Assembly (NCBI RefSeq): GCF_006094275.1
Contig: NZ_CP034412.1
Span: 62,001 to 126,000 of the forward strand
Reading direction: 5' to 3'
DNA: 64,000 bases
Origin: Glutamicibacter creatinolyticus
GTDB lineage: Bacteria > Actinomycetota > Actinomycetes > Actinomycetales > Micrococcaceae
The notes under the pieces were generated by a model. It saw only the letters and a list, made by a program, of their open reading frames with translations. It ran no database searches and was not told the origin of the DNA. Positions within the stretch are counted from its first letter, which is position 1. Each line of letters begins with the position of its first letter. The position numbers were made by a program, and so were the translations under genes. This document shows, piece by piece, positions 51,901 to 60,649 of this stretch.

Positions 51901-53034
51901 CTAGCGGTGCAGCGGAGGCAGGGCGGAGGTGGCCTCCTCGGTGTCCGCGCCGGCGGCCTTGAGCAGGTCCACCACCATCGGGCGCAGCAGCAGCACCAGG
52001 CCCTCGCCCTGCAACCCCTCGATGCCCATCTGGTGCGGGTCCAGCTTCGCAGCGCAGTCCTGCAGCTGGTGGCGGGCCAGCCGCTCGTACTTGTGCTGCC
52101 CGGCCACGGTGGGTTCCCGCACCGAATGCGCCAGCGTGCCCACCGCCTCGGACAGTTCGCGCAGCAGCGCGGTGATCTGCTCGGCCCCCTCGGCGCTCAG
52201 CGCGCTTTGGCTCAGCACGGCCGCCAGGCGGCGCACCACCACCCGCAGGTTGCGGGCGGCCAAATCGAAGTGGTCGCTGCGTTCGGAGAGCTGGCGGATT
52301 TCCTGGCGGTGCCGGCGCTGGGTGGGGGCGAAGGTGGCCACCTCCAGCGCGGCGGAGAAGGCGGCCGGCAGCTTGTCCACGTGGCGTTGGGTGCCGCGCG
52401 CCTTGACCAGGGCATGGAACGCGGAACGGTGGTCGTCATCGCGCACCGCCCAGGAGCATTCCAGCAGCACCTCGGCCATCTCACGCAGCAGCTCGGACAG
52501 CGCCGCGATCGGGGTGCGCCGCGAATCGCTGGGCAGCAGGATCATCAGCAGGATCGCCAGGCTGACCCCCACCACCGCATCCAGGGAGCGGGCAAAGGGC
52601 CCATCCACCGAGATCGGCAGCAGCACCACCAGCGCGGACTGCATGCCCAGCTGGGTGGAGAAGATCGGCCCGGAGTTCAGGTAGCGGGCCACCAGCAGGC
52701 TCAGCGACATCACCGCGGCGGCCTGCCACAGCCCCTGGCCCCACCAGTGCATCAGGAAGTCGCCCATCGCCACCCCCAGGGTGCATCCCACCGCCACCTC
52801 CAGCACCTTGCGCATGGTGGTGGCGGTGCCGAAGCCGGAGGCCACCAGCGCGCTGGTGGCGGCGAAGATCGGCTGGGTGTGCCCCAGCAGGGAATCGGCG
52901 ATCCAGTACGCGCCGATCGCCGCAATGGTCATCCGGATAATGCGCGGCAGGGAGTTCCAGGCACGGGTGAGCCCCACCCGGTTGCGCTGGCGCACGAAGA
53001 GCCGGGCGCGCCTGAGGTTCGGTGCACTGGCCAT
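51901..53034 (-). CDS. FUSC/aromatic-acid-exporter-like membrane protein
   Basis: A 377-residue protein with about six N-terminal transmembrane helices (residues 35-170) and a long helical cytoplasmic domain with coiled-coil character (170-360). This fits the FUSC/ArAE family, which exports aromatic acids or related compounds; the substrate is unknown here. It lies just upstream of radA in the same direction (44-bp gap), but radA has its own promoter. The pst operon is transcribed divergently. Confidence 0.82.
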   Translation of the reverse strand: MASAPNLRRARLFVRQRNRVGLTRAWNSLPRIIRMTIAAIGAYWIADSLLGHTQPIFAATSALVASGFGTATTMRKVLEVAVGCTLGVAMGDFLMHWWGQGLWQAAAVMSLSLLVARYLNSGPIFSTQLGMQSALVVLLPISVDGPFARSLDAVVGVSLAILLMILLPSDSRRTPIAALSELLREMAEVLLECSWAVRDDDHRSAFHALVKARGTQRHVDKLPAAFSAALEVATFAPTQRRHRQEIRQLSERSDHFDLAARNLRVVVRRLAAVLSQSALSAEGAEQITALLRELSEAVGTLAHSVREPTVAGQHKYERLARHQLQDCAAKLDPHQMGIEGLQGEGLVLLLRPMVVDLLKAAGADTEEATSALPPLHR

Positions 53035-53122
53035 GACAACCAGTCTTTCACGCCTGCCGCGCCGATGGGGGCATCATGACGCACTGTCGATGGTGGGGCT
53101 CGGGACGCCGGGATGTGAGGCG

Positions 53123-53166
53123 GTTCATAGCGGCGCGCGGCGGTGTTAACCTTCCGTTCACCTTCG
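53123..53166 (+). promoter_or_regulatory. Candidate Pho box upstream of pstS
   Basis: Phased 11-bp units: GTTCATAGCGG (53123-53133), one unmatched unit, GTTAACCTTCC (53145-53155) and GTTCACCTTCG (53156-53166). The GTTCACC core and 11-bp period match actinobacterial PhoP boxes. The start codon of pstS is 101 bp downstream. Confidence 0.65.
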
Positions 53167-53267
53167 CCGGGGGTGCTGGTTACCTGCACTGCCTACGCTC
53201 AAGGCAGACCTAAAGCCTGTATGGCGGTCACACCACACCGCAATTCCTGAATATGGGGGAAACACTC

Positions 53268-54386
53268 GTGAACTTCAAACGCCTCTCCAGTGCGGCCGCT
53301 GTGCTGTCCGTGGCCGCCCTGGCCCTGACCGCCTGCGGTTCAGACAACCCGACCGGCGCCGCGCAGAGCAGCCCCTCGGGCGACCAGGACACCGCCGCCA
53401 GCGTTTCGGGCACCCTGACCGGCGCCGGCGCCTCCAGCCAGAGCTCGGCCATGGACGCCTGGACCAACGCGTTTGCCGCCGCGAACTCCGGCGCGCAGGT
53501 GCAGTACTCCCCGGATGGCTCCGGCGCCGGGCGCAAGGCGTTCTTGGCCGGCGGCGCCCAGTTCGCCGGATCCGACGCCTACATGAGCGAAGAGGAGCTG
53601 GCCGACTCGAAGAAGGTCTGCGGCCCCGAGGGCGCCTTCGACGTGCCGGCCTACGTCTCCCCGATTGCGATCGCCTTCAACCTGGAGGGCGTGGAAAGCA
53701 TCAACCTGGATGCCCCGACCATCGCCAAGATCTTCAAGAAGGAGATCACCAAGTGGAACGATGAGGCCATCGCCAGCCAGAACCCGGACGTGCAGCTGCC
53801 GGACACCGCGATCACCGTGGTGCACCGCAACGACGAATCGGGCACCACCGAGAACTTCGTGGAGTACCTGAAGGCCGCGGCCGGGGACGTGTGGGACTAC
53901 GAGGTCTCCGGCGACTGGCCCAAGGACATCCAGTCGGAGAACGCCAAGGGCACCTCCGGGGTGGTTTCCACCACCTCGAGCACCGACGGGGCGATCACCT
54001 ACGCCGACTTCTCCGCGGTGGGCAAGCTGTCCACCGTGAACGTGAAGGTCGGCCAGCAGTACACCGAAATCTCCGCCGAGGCCGCGGCCAAGGCCCTGGA
54101 GGCGGCCACTCCGGTCGAGGGCCGCGGTGAGCACGACATGGCCCTGGAGTTGGCCCGCGACACCACCGAGGCCGGCACCTACCCGATCGTGCTGGTCTCC
54201 TACCACGTGTACTGCTCCAGCTACAAGGACCAGCAGACCGTGGACCTGGTCAAGGCCTTTGGCAACTACGTTGTCTCCGAGGAAGGCCAGAAGGCCGCCC
54301 AGGAGTCGGCCGGCAACGCCCCGCTCTCCTCGGCCATCGCCGAGCAAGCCGGTGCGGCCATCGATTCGATCACCGTGGCCGAATAG
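53268..54386 (+). CDS. pstS: Phosphate ABC transporter substrate-binding lipoprotein
   Basis: Binds phosphate outside the membrane and delivers it to PstCA. GTG 53268 has GGGGGA 7 nt upstream and gives a 372-residue prolipoprotein with lipobox LTAC ending a ~25-residue signal peptide. The mature part contains GAGASSQSSAMDAW, YSPDGSGAGRKAFLAGG and the NDESGTTENF phosphate-binding region. The ATG 15 nt upstream would place charged residues before the signal and is less likely. A Pho box lies upstream, and pstCAB follow. Confidence 0.96.
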   Translation: MNFKRLSSAAAVLSVAALALTACGSDNPTGAAQSSPSGDQDTAASVSGTLTGAGASSQSSAMDAWTNAFAAANSGAQVQYSPDGSGAGRKAFLAGGAQFAGSDAYMSEEELADSKKVCGPEGAFDVPAYVSPIAIAFNLEGVESINLDAPTIAKIFKKEITKWNDEAIASQNPDVQLPDTAITVVHRNDESGTTENFVEYLKAAAGDVWDYEVSGDWPKDIQSENAKGTSGVVSTTSSTDGAITYADFSAVGKLSTVNVKVGQQYTEISAEAAAKALEAATPVEGRGEHDMALELARDTTEAGTYPIVLVSYHVYCSSYKDQQTVDLVKAFGNYVVSEEGQKAAQESAGNAPLSSAIAEQAGAAIDSITVAE

Positions 54387-54496
54387 GCCAGTGCACCACC
54401 CGGCGCGGGCCGCAGCCCGGCCCGCGCCACACCCCTCCAACCCTCCTTCGCGCCGGTAAACCCGCCGGCATACGACCCCACTAGAAGGCTTATCCC

Positions 54497-55429
54497 ATGA
54501 CCACCAATGCCCTGAAGAGCGGCTCGACCGCCGGGCGCGCCGGGGACAGGATTTTCTCCACCGCGGCGCTGTCCGCGGGCGTGCTGATCCTGCTGACCCT
54601 GTTCGCGGTCGCGGTCTTCCTCTTCATCCAGGCCCTGCCCACCTTCACCGCCGACCCGGCGGAGATCTCCGGCGGCGAGGGCTTCTTCGCCTACATTTTC
54701 CCGATCATCATCGGCACCGTGATCGCCGCGGCGATCGCCCTGCTGATCGCCACCCCGATCGGCATCGCGGTGGCCTTGTTCATCTCCCATTACGCCCCGC
54801 GTTCGATCGCCGGCCCGCTGGGCTACGTCATCGACCTGCTGGCCGCGATCCCATCGGTGATCTACGGCGCCTGGGGCTACCTGGTGCTGGCCCCGGCCCT
54901 GGTGCCCGGCTACCAGTGGTTGGCAGAGAACCTGGGCTTCATCCCGATCTTCGGCGGCCCGGCCAGCCAGACCGGCAAGACCATGTTCACCGCCGGGATC
55001 GTGCTGGCGGTGATGGTGCTGCCGATCATCACCTCGCTGTGCCGTGAAATCTTCCTGCAGACCCCGAAGCTGCATGAGGAGGCCGCCCTGGCGCTGGGCG
55101 CCACCCGTTGGGAAATGATCACCACCGCGGTGCTGCCCTTCGCCCGCCCCGGCATCATCTCCGCGGTGATGCTGGGCCTGGGCCGCGCCCTGGGCGAAAC
55201 GATGGCGGTGGCCCTGGTGCTGTCCACCGGTGCGCTGATCCCGTCGCTGATCCAGTCCGGCAACCAGACCATCGCCGCGGAAATCGCGCTGAACTTCCCG
55301 GAGGCGTTCGGCCTGCGACTGGCTGAGCTGATCGCCGCCGGCCTGGTGCTGTTCGTGATCACCCTGGTGGTCAACATGATTGCCCGGGCCATCATCGCCC
55401 GCCACAAGGAATTCTCGGGAGCGAACTGA
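54497..55429 (+). CDS. pstC: Phosphate ABC transporter permease PstC
   Basis: A 310-residue inner-membrane permease with about six helices. It carries the ABC permease EAA loop (HEEAALALGATRWEMITTAVLP), which contacts PstB. AGAAGG lies 8 nt before the ATG. A 110-bp gap follows pstS and could hold an attenuating hairpin, which would favour higher pstS expression. The stop overlaps the pstA start (TGATG). Confidence 0.96.
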   Translation: MTTNALKSGSTAGRAGDRIFSTAALSAGVLILLTLFAVAVFLFIQALPTFTADPAEISGGEGFFAYIFPIIIGTVIAAAIALLIATPIGIAVALFISHYAPRSIAGPLGYVIDLLAAIPSVIYGAWGYLVLAPALVPGYQWLAENLGFIPIFGGPASQTGKTMFTAGIVLAVMVLPIITSLCREIFLQTPKLHEEAALALGATRWEMITTAVLPFARPGIISAVMLGLGRALGETMAVALVLSTGALIPSLIQSGNQTIAAEIALNFPEAFGLRLAELIAAGLVLFVITLVVNMIARAIIARHKEFSGAN

Positions 55430-56583
55430 TGAGCCTGACCAAAACCCCACAGCCAAAGTCCACCTCCGGCTCCGCCCAGTCCCGCGCCGAGCTGGCTCCG
55501 CGCACCCGCAACGCGCTGGCCAAGGGCAAGCTGCCGCGCTGGGCCGTGCCGGCGACCGCGGCCGGCGCCGTCATCCTGGGTGCGGCCCTGTCCACCCTGG
55601 GCGGATTCTCGGTGGCCAGCTTCGCGATCTACGCGGCGCTGCTGTTCGTCATCGGGGCCACCACGGCCACCGGCATTGTCGAGGGGGCCCGGCGCGGGAA
55701 GAACGCGCTGGCCCTGTACCTGATCTACGGCGCCTTCATCCTGGCGCTGATCCCGCTGGCCTCGGTGATCTACACCGTGCTGGAAAAGGGCCTGCCGGGG
55801 ATGAGCCTGCACTTCTTGACCAGTTCAATGAACGGGGTCACCGGTGCGGTGGACAACCAGAGCGTCGCCGAGGGCGGGCCGGTCGTCGGCGGGGCGTACC
55901 ACGCGCTGATGGGCACCTTGCTGATCACCCTGTGGGCGACCATCATCTCGGTGCCGGTGGGCATGCTCACCGCCATATACCTGGTCGAATACTCCAAGGG
56001 CGGGCTGCTGTCCCGGGCGATCACATTCTTCGTCGACGTGATGACCGGCATCCCCTCGATCGTGGCCGGCCTGTTCGCCGCCGCGTTCTTCGGGGTGATC
56101 CTGGGTCCCAACGCCCGCATGGGCATTGTCGCGGCCGTCGCGCTGAGCGTGCTGATGATCCCCACGGTGGTGCGTTCCACCGAGGAAATGCTCAAGATCG
56201 TGCCGAACGAGCTGCGTGAGGCCTCCTACGCGTTGGGCGTGCGCCGCTGGCGCACCATCCTGAAGGTGGTCATCCCCACCGCGATCTCCGGCATCGCCTC
56301 CGGCGTCACCCTGGCCATTGCCCGGGTGATTGGTGAGACCGCCCCGATCCTGGTCACCGCCGGCATCGCCAGCAACATCAACTTGAACGTGTTCGCCAAC
56401 TGGATGTCCACGTTGCCCACGTTCATCTACTACCAGATCCTGACCCCGACCAGCCCGACGAACATCGACCCGTCAATCCAGCGTGCCTGGGCCGCTGCCC
56501 TGCTGCTGATCCTGATGGTGATGGCGCTGAACCTCGTCGCCCGCCTGGTCGCCTCGATCTTCGCCCCCAAGAAGGGCCGTTGA
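55429..56583 (+). CDS. pstA: Phosphate ABC transporter permease PstA
   Basis: A 384-residue permease, partner of PstC. The N-terminal ~70 residues form a charged cytoplasmic tail and two additional hydrophobic segments, as in other actinobacterial PstA proteins. The EAA loop reads REASYALGVRRWRTILKVVIP. Its start overlaps the pstC stop by one base, so translation is probably coupled. pstB follows after 54 bp. Confidence 0.95.
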   Translation: MSLTKTPQPKSTSGSAQSRAELAPRTRNALAKGKLPRWAVPATAAGAVILGAALSTLGGFSVASFAIYAALLFVIGATTATGIVEGARRGKNALALYLIYGAFILALIPLASVIYTVLEKGLPGMSLHFLTSSMNGVTGAVDNQSVAEGGPVVGGAYHALMGTLLITLWATIISVPVGMLTAIYLVEYSKGGLLSRAITFFVDVMTGIPSIVAGLFAAAFFGVILGPNARMGIVAAVALSVLMIPTVVRSTEEMLKIVPNELREASYALGVRRWRTILKVVIPTAISGIASGVTLAIARVIGETAPILVTAGIASNINLNVFANWMSTLPTFIYYQILTPTSPTNIDPSIQRAWAAALLLILMVMALNLVARLVASIFAPKKGR

Positions 56584-56637
56584 GCCGCACCGGCTCCGGA
56601 CCTGTCACCCACAGTTTTTCCAAAGGACCCAACCACC

Positions 56638-57417
56638 ATGTCAAAGCGCATCGACGTCAAAGACCTGAACGTCTACTACTCCAAATTCCTGGCCGTGCAG
56701 GATGTAAACATCAACATCGCCGCCAAATCCGTCACCGCCTTCATCGGCCCCTCCGGCTGCGGCAAGTCCACCTTCCTGCGCACCCTGAACCGCATGCACG
56801 AAGTGATTCCCGGCGGTCGCGTCGAGGGTGAGGTGCTGCTGGACGGGGACAACCTCTATGAGGCCGGGGTGGACCCGGTGACCGTGCGCAGCCAGATTGG
56901 GATGGTCTTCCAGCGCCCGAACCCGTTCCCGACCATGTCCATCCGCGACAACGTACTGGCCGGGGTGAAGCTGAACGGCAAGAAGATCTCCCGCTCGGAT
57001 GCCGAGGCGCTGGTGGAGAAGTCGCTGCGCGGGGCCAACCTGTGGAACGAGGTCAAGGACCGCCTGGACAAGCCCGGCTCCGGCCTTTCCGGTGGCCAGC
57101 AGCAACGTTTGTGCATTGCCCGCACCATTGCGGTCAAGCCGAACGTGATCCTGATGGATGAGCCCTGTTCGGCCCTGGACCCGATCTCCACGCTGGCGAT
57201 CGAGGACCTGATCAATGAGCTGAAAAACGACTACACCGTGGTGATCGTGACCCACAATATGCAGCAGGCGGCCCGGGTGAGCGACAAGACCGCGTTCTTC
57301 AACATTGCCGGCACCGGCAAGCCGGGCAAGCTCATCGAGTACAACGACACCGCCACCATTTTCTCCAACCCTGCCCAGAAGGCCACCGAGGACTACGTCT
57401 CGGGCCGCTTCGGGTAG
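56638..57417 (+). CDS. pstB: Phosphate ABC transporter ATP-binding protein
   Basis: The ATPase that drives PstSCA. The 259-residue protein shows Walker [10 protein letters not shown], the signature [16 protein letters not shown], Walker [12 protein letters not shown] and the switch histidine in [10 protein letters not shown]. An AAAGGA lies upstream. It ends the pst operon: a strong hairpin follows and there is no phoU directly downstream. A PhoU-like gene is instead linked to pit at 59749. Confidence 0.97.
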   Translation: MSKRIDVKDLNVYYSKFLAVQDVNINIAAKSVTAFIGPSGCGKSTFLRTLNRMHEVIPGGRVEGEVLLDGDNLYEAGVDPVTVRSQIGMVFQRPNPFPTMSIRDNVLAGVKLNGKKISRSDAEALVEKSLRGANLWNEVKDRLDKPGSGLSGGQQQRLCIARTIAVKPNVILMDEPCSALDPISTLAIEDLINELKNDYTVVIVTHNMQQAARVSDKTAFFNIAGTGKPGKLIEYNDTATIFSNPAQKATEDYVSGRFG

Positions 57418-57501
57418 GCGCGGAAGCACAGAATTCGTCCGCTGCCGTTGGCGGCGGGCGGTCCGGAAGGGGGTCTTCCGGGGGATCCTGGAGGGGATCA
57501 G

Positions 57502-57542
57502 GCCGGTGGCCCACCCGCGTGCGGGTGGGCCACCGGCTGTTT
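57502..57542 (+). terminator. Terminator after pstB
   Basis: A perfect 17-bp stem (57502-57518 with 57521-57537), very GC-rich, followed by TGTTT. It closes the pst operon. Confidence 0.8.
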
Positions 57543-57905
57543 AAGACGCACGCCACCTGTCGAGGAAGCTTGCCCTGGTCATTTGGCTGCCCGATTTTAC
57601 CCGTTTTTCCAAGAAGAACGTGCTGAACAGGGCCACACTCTTTATCCAGGCTGGTGGACTGTCGCCGGTTTTACCATGCTTTGGACTGACACGACCCCAG
57701 GGCGGCACGGCAACGAAGCCTGGCGGGCGCTCCCGCAGCATCAGCCGGAAACTCAGTCCTACATGGATTACTGCCGCATCTTCCGCGCAGCGGTCCTCTA
57801 CCGGCCGCGCCAGTGCGGCATAGGCCGTGCTGGACCGACTGCACGACGGGCAGGGTAAGTCCGCAACCGCGGCGGCTTCACCCATCTCCAACAAGATCGA
57901 GCCAG
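57543..57905. other. Stretch with no recognisable intact gene
   Basis: About 360 bp between the pst terminator and the coupling-protein fragment. Short open frames exist on both strands, but none has a start context, a known motif or sensible amino-acid composition. It may contain debris of the same lost element. Confidence 0.5.
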
Positions 57906-58046
57906 CAGATCGCGCCACCAGCAGACGTTGGCGGCCTCGTCGAGCACTCCCACCAGAGGAGTCTTTAGCCGGCCCTCGGCGGACCGGGAGGCTAGCTCCT
58001 CGACGGCTTCCACAACTGCAGCCGTCAGGGAGCAATCGGTCGAGGG
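57906..58046 (-). pseudogene. Fragment resembling a TraD/TraG-type conjugation coupling protein
   Basis: About 47 codons on the minus strand read like the C-terminal part of actinobacterial type IV coupling ATPases. The segment includes SRSAEGRLKTPLVGVLDEAA followed by NVCWWRDL, where the family has LDEAANVC then a WR-L-PDLYSH continuation. The likeness stops abruptly after WWRDL, and no Walker A part is nearby. It is probably a relic of an integrated mobile element. The assignment rests on remembered family patterns. Confidence 0.5.
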
Positions 58047-58059
58047 GAACGGTGTTGAG

Positions 58060-58516
58060 ATGGTTAGGGCGGTGGCGAAGTTCCGCTGGGACAGGGCACT
58101 GTTTGGAGGCCCGCCGGTGACGCTGATCGCTGTGTCGCTGGCCTGCGCGCTACTGCTGGCACTGGGCATGGGAGTGTTTTTCGGGCTGAGCACCGCGGGG
58201 ATTGGCCAGTGCTCGGTGCGGTATTAGGGGCGCTGATGGTGCTTTACATGACCGTTGCCCTTTGCTGGGTGCTGTGCGTGGAACGCAAGACGCTGGCCGC
58301 AGCCATCGAAGATGTCGCGTCCTCGGTCGAAAGCCACTGGTACGGCCGGGCGGCCAGCGCCGTGTTTGCCGACCTGCTGCTGGTGGTGGGAACCGGGCGA
58401 GGATCTTCGACTCTCCCCGGGGGCGCGCGCCGCTGAACCTGGTGCTGGTGGCAGTGCTGCTGGTGATACTCGACTTCGCCGCCCACTACCGCTCGCCAAG
58501 ACGGGCCGAAGGCTGA
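58060..58516 (+). pseudogene. Frameshifted small integral membrane protein
   Basis: Reading three frames in turn restores one continuous membrane protein of about 150 residues. The pieces are MVRAVAKFRWDRALFGG onward, then VLGAVLGALMVLYMTVALCW and ESHWYGRAASAVFADLLLVV, then FDSPRGRAPLNLVLVAVLLV. The breaks are single-base losses near 58208 (GGCC run) and 58398 (GGG run). The restored stop overlaps the ATG of the HTH pseudogene as TGATG, a typical operon junction. It resembles membrane partners of YozG-like regulators, with no clear function. Confidence 0.65.
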
Positions 58517-58745
58517 TGCGGAACCGCTTGGCCGAATTCCGCAGGGTCCTGGGGCTGTCCCAGTCGGCGCTCGCCCAGGCGCTGGCGTCTGGCGGAAGAC
58601 GTTGATTTCATCGCAGAAAGGTCGGTATGACCCGTCCCTTCCGCCGGCCTTCCGGCTGGCGAGCTGTTTCGAATGCGCCATCGAGGAATTGTTCATCCCC
58701 GAGCCCCGGGACTGGCTTTGGGACTACAGCTGGGTCAGGGGATAG
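58516..58745 (+). pseudogene. Frameshifted small HTH regulator (YozG/XRE-like)
   Basis: The first frame gives MRNRLAEFRRVLGLSQSALA, the start of a compact HTH regulator. After a one-base loss near 58585 the other frame continues with KGRYDPSLPPAFRLASCFEC and ends WDYSWVRG before a stop at 58743. The restored protein would be about 76 residues, the usual size of YozG-type regulators. The recognition helix itself is corrupted by further changes. Its 3' end overlaps the convergent pit gene by 22 bp. Confidence 0.7.
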
Positions 58746-59743
58746 GCCGCCAGCGCCAGGACGGCGCCGCCTAGGACACACACCACCGGGGTGGCCAGCC
58801 AGTGGCCCACGACCCGCATGACGTTGCGCCAGATCACCGACTCAAAGGGCTGGTTGGCGCCGGCACCGACGATTGCGCTGGTCACCGACTGGTTGGTGGA
58901 CAGCGGCAGGTGCAGCAGCAGGGCGCCGACATACAGCAGCCCCGCGGCCACCCCCTGGGCGACCATGCCGCGCAGCGGGTCGATCTTCACCAGCCGGTGC
59001 TCCAGGGTATGGGTGATCCGCCAGCCGCCCAGCAACACCCCGAAGGCCAGGAAGGCGGCCGCGGTCAGTTGCAGGGCCCAGGGGGTGGTTCCCGGCTCCA
59101 TGGACTGGGCGGTAATGAATACCAGCATCAGCATGGCTCCGGAACGCTGTCCGTCTTGGAGCCCCAGCCCCAGGGCCACCGCGCAGGCGCCCAGGGCTTG
59201 GCCGGCTCGTGAACGGGCGCTGACATTGCGCGCCGTTTCGTGGCGGATCAGCCAGGTGGCGGGCAGAACCAGGAAATAGGCCAGTAGGTAGGCGACAATT
59301 GGGGTGACCACCAGCGGCAGCAGTACGCCGCTGGCCAGGATGTCCAGGCCGCTGCCGCCGGGCAGGGCCCCCAGCAGCACCGCCGCGCCCGTGGCCCCGG
59401 CGATCCCGGAGAGCAGCGCGTGCGTTGAAGAGGTCGGCATGCCCCGCCACCAGCAGAACAGTCCCCAGCCGGAGGCGGCCAGCAGCGCGCAGATCAGCAT
59501 CATTAGTCCAGCGTTGCCCTCGGGCAGGCTGACATCCAGGCGGTTAACCAGGAAAAAACCGAAGCTGGAGCTGGCCAGGGTGCCCAGGAAGGCGAAGATC
59601 GCCGCCACGGTGACCGCGATGCCCGGGGTCAGGGCCCGGGTGCGCACCGCTGCGGCCACCGCCGTGGAGGCGTCACGGAAACCGTTCAGGGTGGTGTAGC
59701 CAAGGGTCAACAGCACGGCCACAGCGCACAGGATGGTGGTCAT
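58724..59743 (-). CDS. PiT-family inorganic phosphate transporter
   Basis: A 339-residue membrane protein with about nine helices and the duplicated PiT layout. The first repeat reads LNGFRDASTAVAAAV where PiT proteins usually have a G-x-N-D core. The second has STNQSVTSAIVGAG, and MPTSSTHALLSGIAGA is typical. It would take up phosphate (as a metal-phosphate) using the proton gradient. It lies 5 bp downstream of the PhoU-like gene, so the two form an operon headed by a candidate Pho box. Confidence 0.87.
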   Translation of the reverse strand: MTTILCAVAVLLTLGYTTLNGFRDASTAVAAAVRTRALTPGIAVTVAAIFAFLGTLASSSFGFFLVNRLDVSLPEGNAGLMMLICALLAASGWGLFCWWRGMPTSSTHALLSGIAGATGAAVLLGALPGGSGLDILASGVLLPLVVTPIVAYLLAYFLVLPATWLIRHETARNVSARSRAGQALGACAVALGLGLQDGQRSGAMLMLVFITAQSMEPGTTPWALQLTAAAFLAFGVLLGGWRITHTLEHRLVKIDPLRGMVAQGVAAGLLYVGALLLHLPLSTNQSVTSAIVGAGANQPFESVIWRNVMRVVGHWLATPVVCVLGGAVLALAAYPLTQL

Positions 59744-59748
59744 TGCCC

Positions 59749-60363
59749 TTAGGACTCCTTGACCAGGACGCGGCCCAGGTGATCAGTGAACTGGCGCATG
59801 ACGGTGCACGCGTCCTGCAGCTGATCGGCCACCAGCTGGTGGCGGTGCATGGTCGAGGCCTTGGAGTAGGAGGCGTTCTCCACGCTCCAGGCCAGATGGG
59901 TGCGGGCCATGCGCTTGGAGACGTGCAGCATCTGCAACCAGTTGTCCTCCAGGTCATCAAGGTGGTGCAGCTGGCGCAGCGAGGCGGTGGCCATTTCCCC
60001 CAGCTGCCCCATCAGGTCCAACTGCTCGGAGGCCCGGGCGGAGAGCGGGGTGGAGCCCACCAGCGCGATCAGCTCGCCGGTGCCGCGCAGCTTCTCAATG
60101 GTCTCGTGCAGCAGCCGGGCGAAGGTGTACATGTCTTCGCGCGGCAGCGTGGACAGGTAGGAGGTGCGCAAGTGGGTGAGCACCGCGTGGTGCAGGTCGG
60201 AGGCCTTGGTTTCGGCCTCGGCCAGGGAGCGCAGGGTCTGCTCCCGGCCCTCGGCGTTGCCGATCATTTCGGCCAGGGTGTCCACCGCGCCGTGAATCAG
60301 CGCGGCCAGGTCTCGCAACAATTCAAGTCCGCGGGAGGCGGAGGGAAAGAGCTGGAACTTCAC
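59749..60363 (-). CDS. DUF47 / PhoU-like protein
   Basis: A 204-residue helical protein of the DUF47 (YkaA/PhoU-like) family, commonly encoded with PiT transporters and thought to control them. It is rich in Leu, Ala, Glu and His with heptad-like spacing. The start is GTG 60363 with no obvious ribosome site, so the exact start is uncertain. It precedes pit and follows a candidate Pho box. Confidence 0.88.
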   Translation of the reverse strand: MKFQLFPSASRGLELLRDLAALIHGAVDTLAEMIGNAEGREQTLRSLAEAETKASDLHHAVLTHLRTSYLSTLPREDMYTFARLLHETIEKLRGTGELIALVGSTPLSARASEQLDLMGQLGEMATASLRQLHHLDDLEDNWLQMLHVSKRMARTHLAWSVENASYSKASTMHRHQLVADQLQDACTVMRQFTDHLGRVLVKES

Positions 60364-60407
60364 GATTTACGGCGCACCATTCAAGTCGTACTTCATTGGG
60401 GGAGGAC

Positions 60408-60440
60408 TGACGTTGAACAGTGTACGTCGGGAAGGTTAAC
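60408..60440 (-). promoter_or_regulatory. Candidate Pho box upstream of the DUF47-pit operon
   Basis: On the minus strand GTTAACCTTCC (60440-60430), an 11-bp spacer unit and GTTCAACGTCA (60418-60408) are in 11-bp phase. The first 11-mer is identical to one upstream of pstS. No protein gene is seen in the rest of the 286-bp gap up to the MFS gene. Confidence 0.62.
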
Positions 60441-60649
60441 AACCGTGATTGGTGGTGCCGGACCGGGAACGCCTCTCGGCGGAAGGCCGCTCGCAGCGGC
60501 TAATGGTTGGAGCCCGGGGTTACCAGCGGCCCGACACCAGAGTCCAGTTTTCTCGCTTGCCCCGGTAGATGTCAACCGATTTCAGCTTCCGTGCTGGATC
60601 TCACGCATCCGGACGCGGCGGCTGCGGGGCGAGCCTGCCCCGCCGGGCC

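Noticed and set aside
49448-51904. 818-codon open frame on the plus strand opposite disA and radA
   Set aside because: Both genes below it have complete catalytic motifs; the antisense product is low-complexity and lacks a start context.
57798-58193. An intact 131-residue minus-strand gene over the coupling-protein fragment
   Set aside because: Only the middle ~47 residues look like protein; the ends are out of family and overlap the membrane pseudogene on the other strand.
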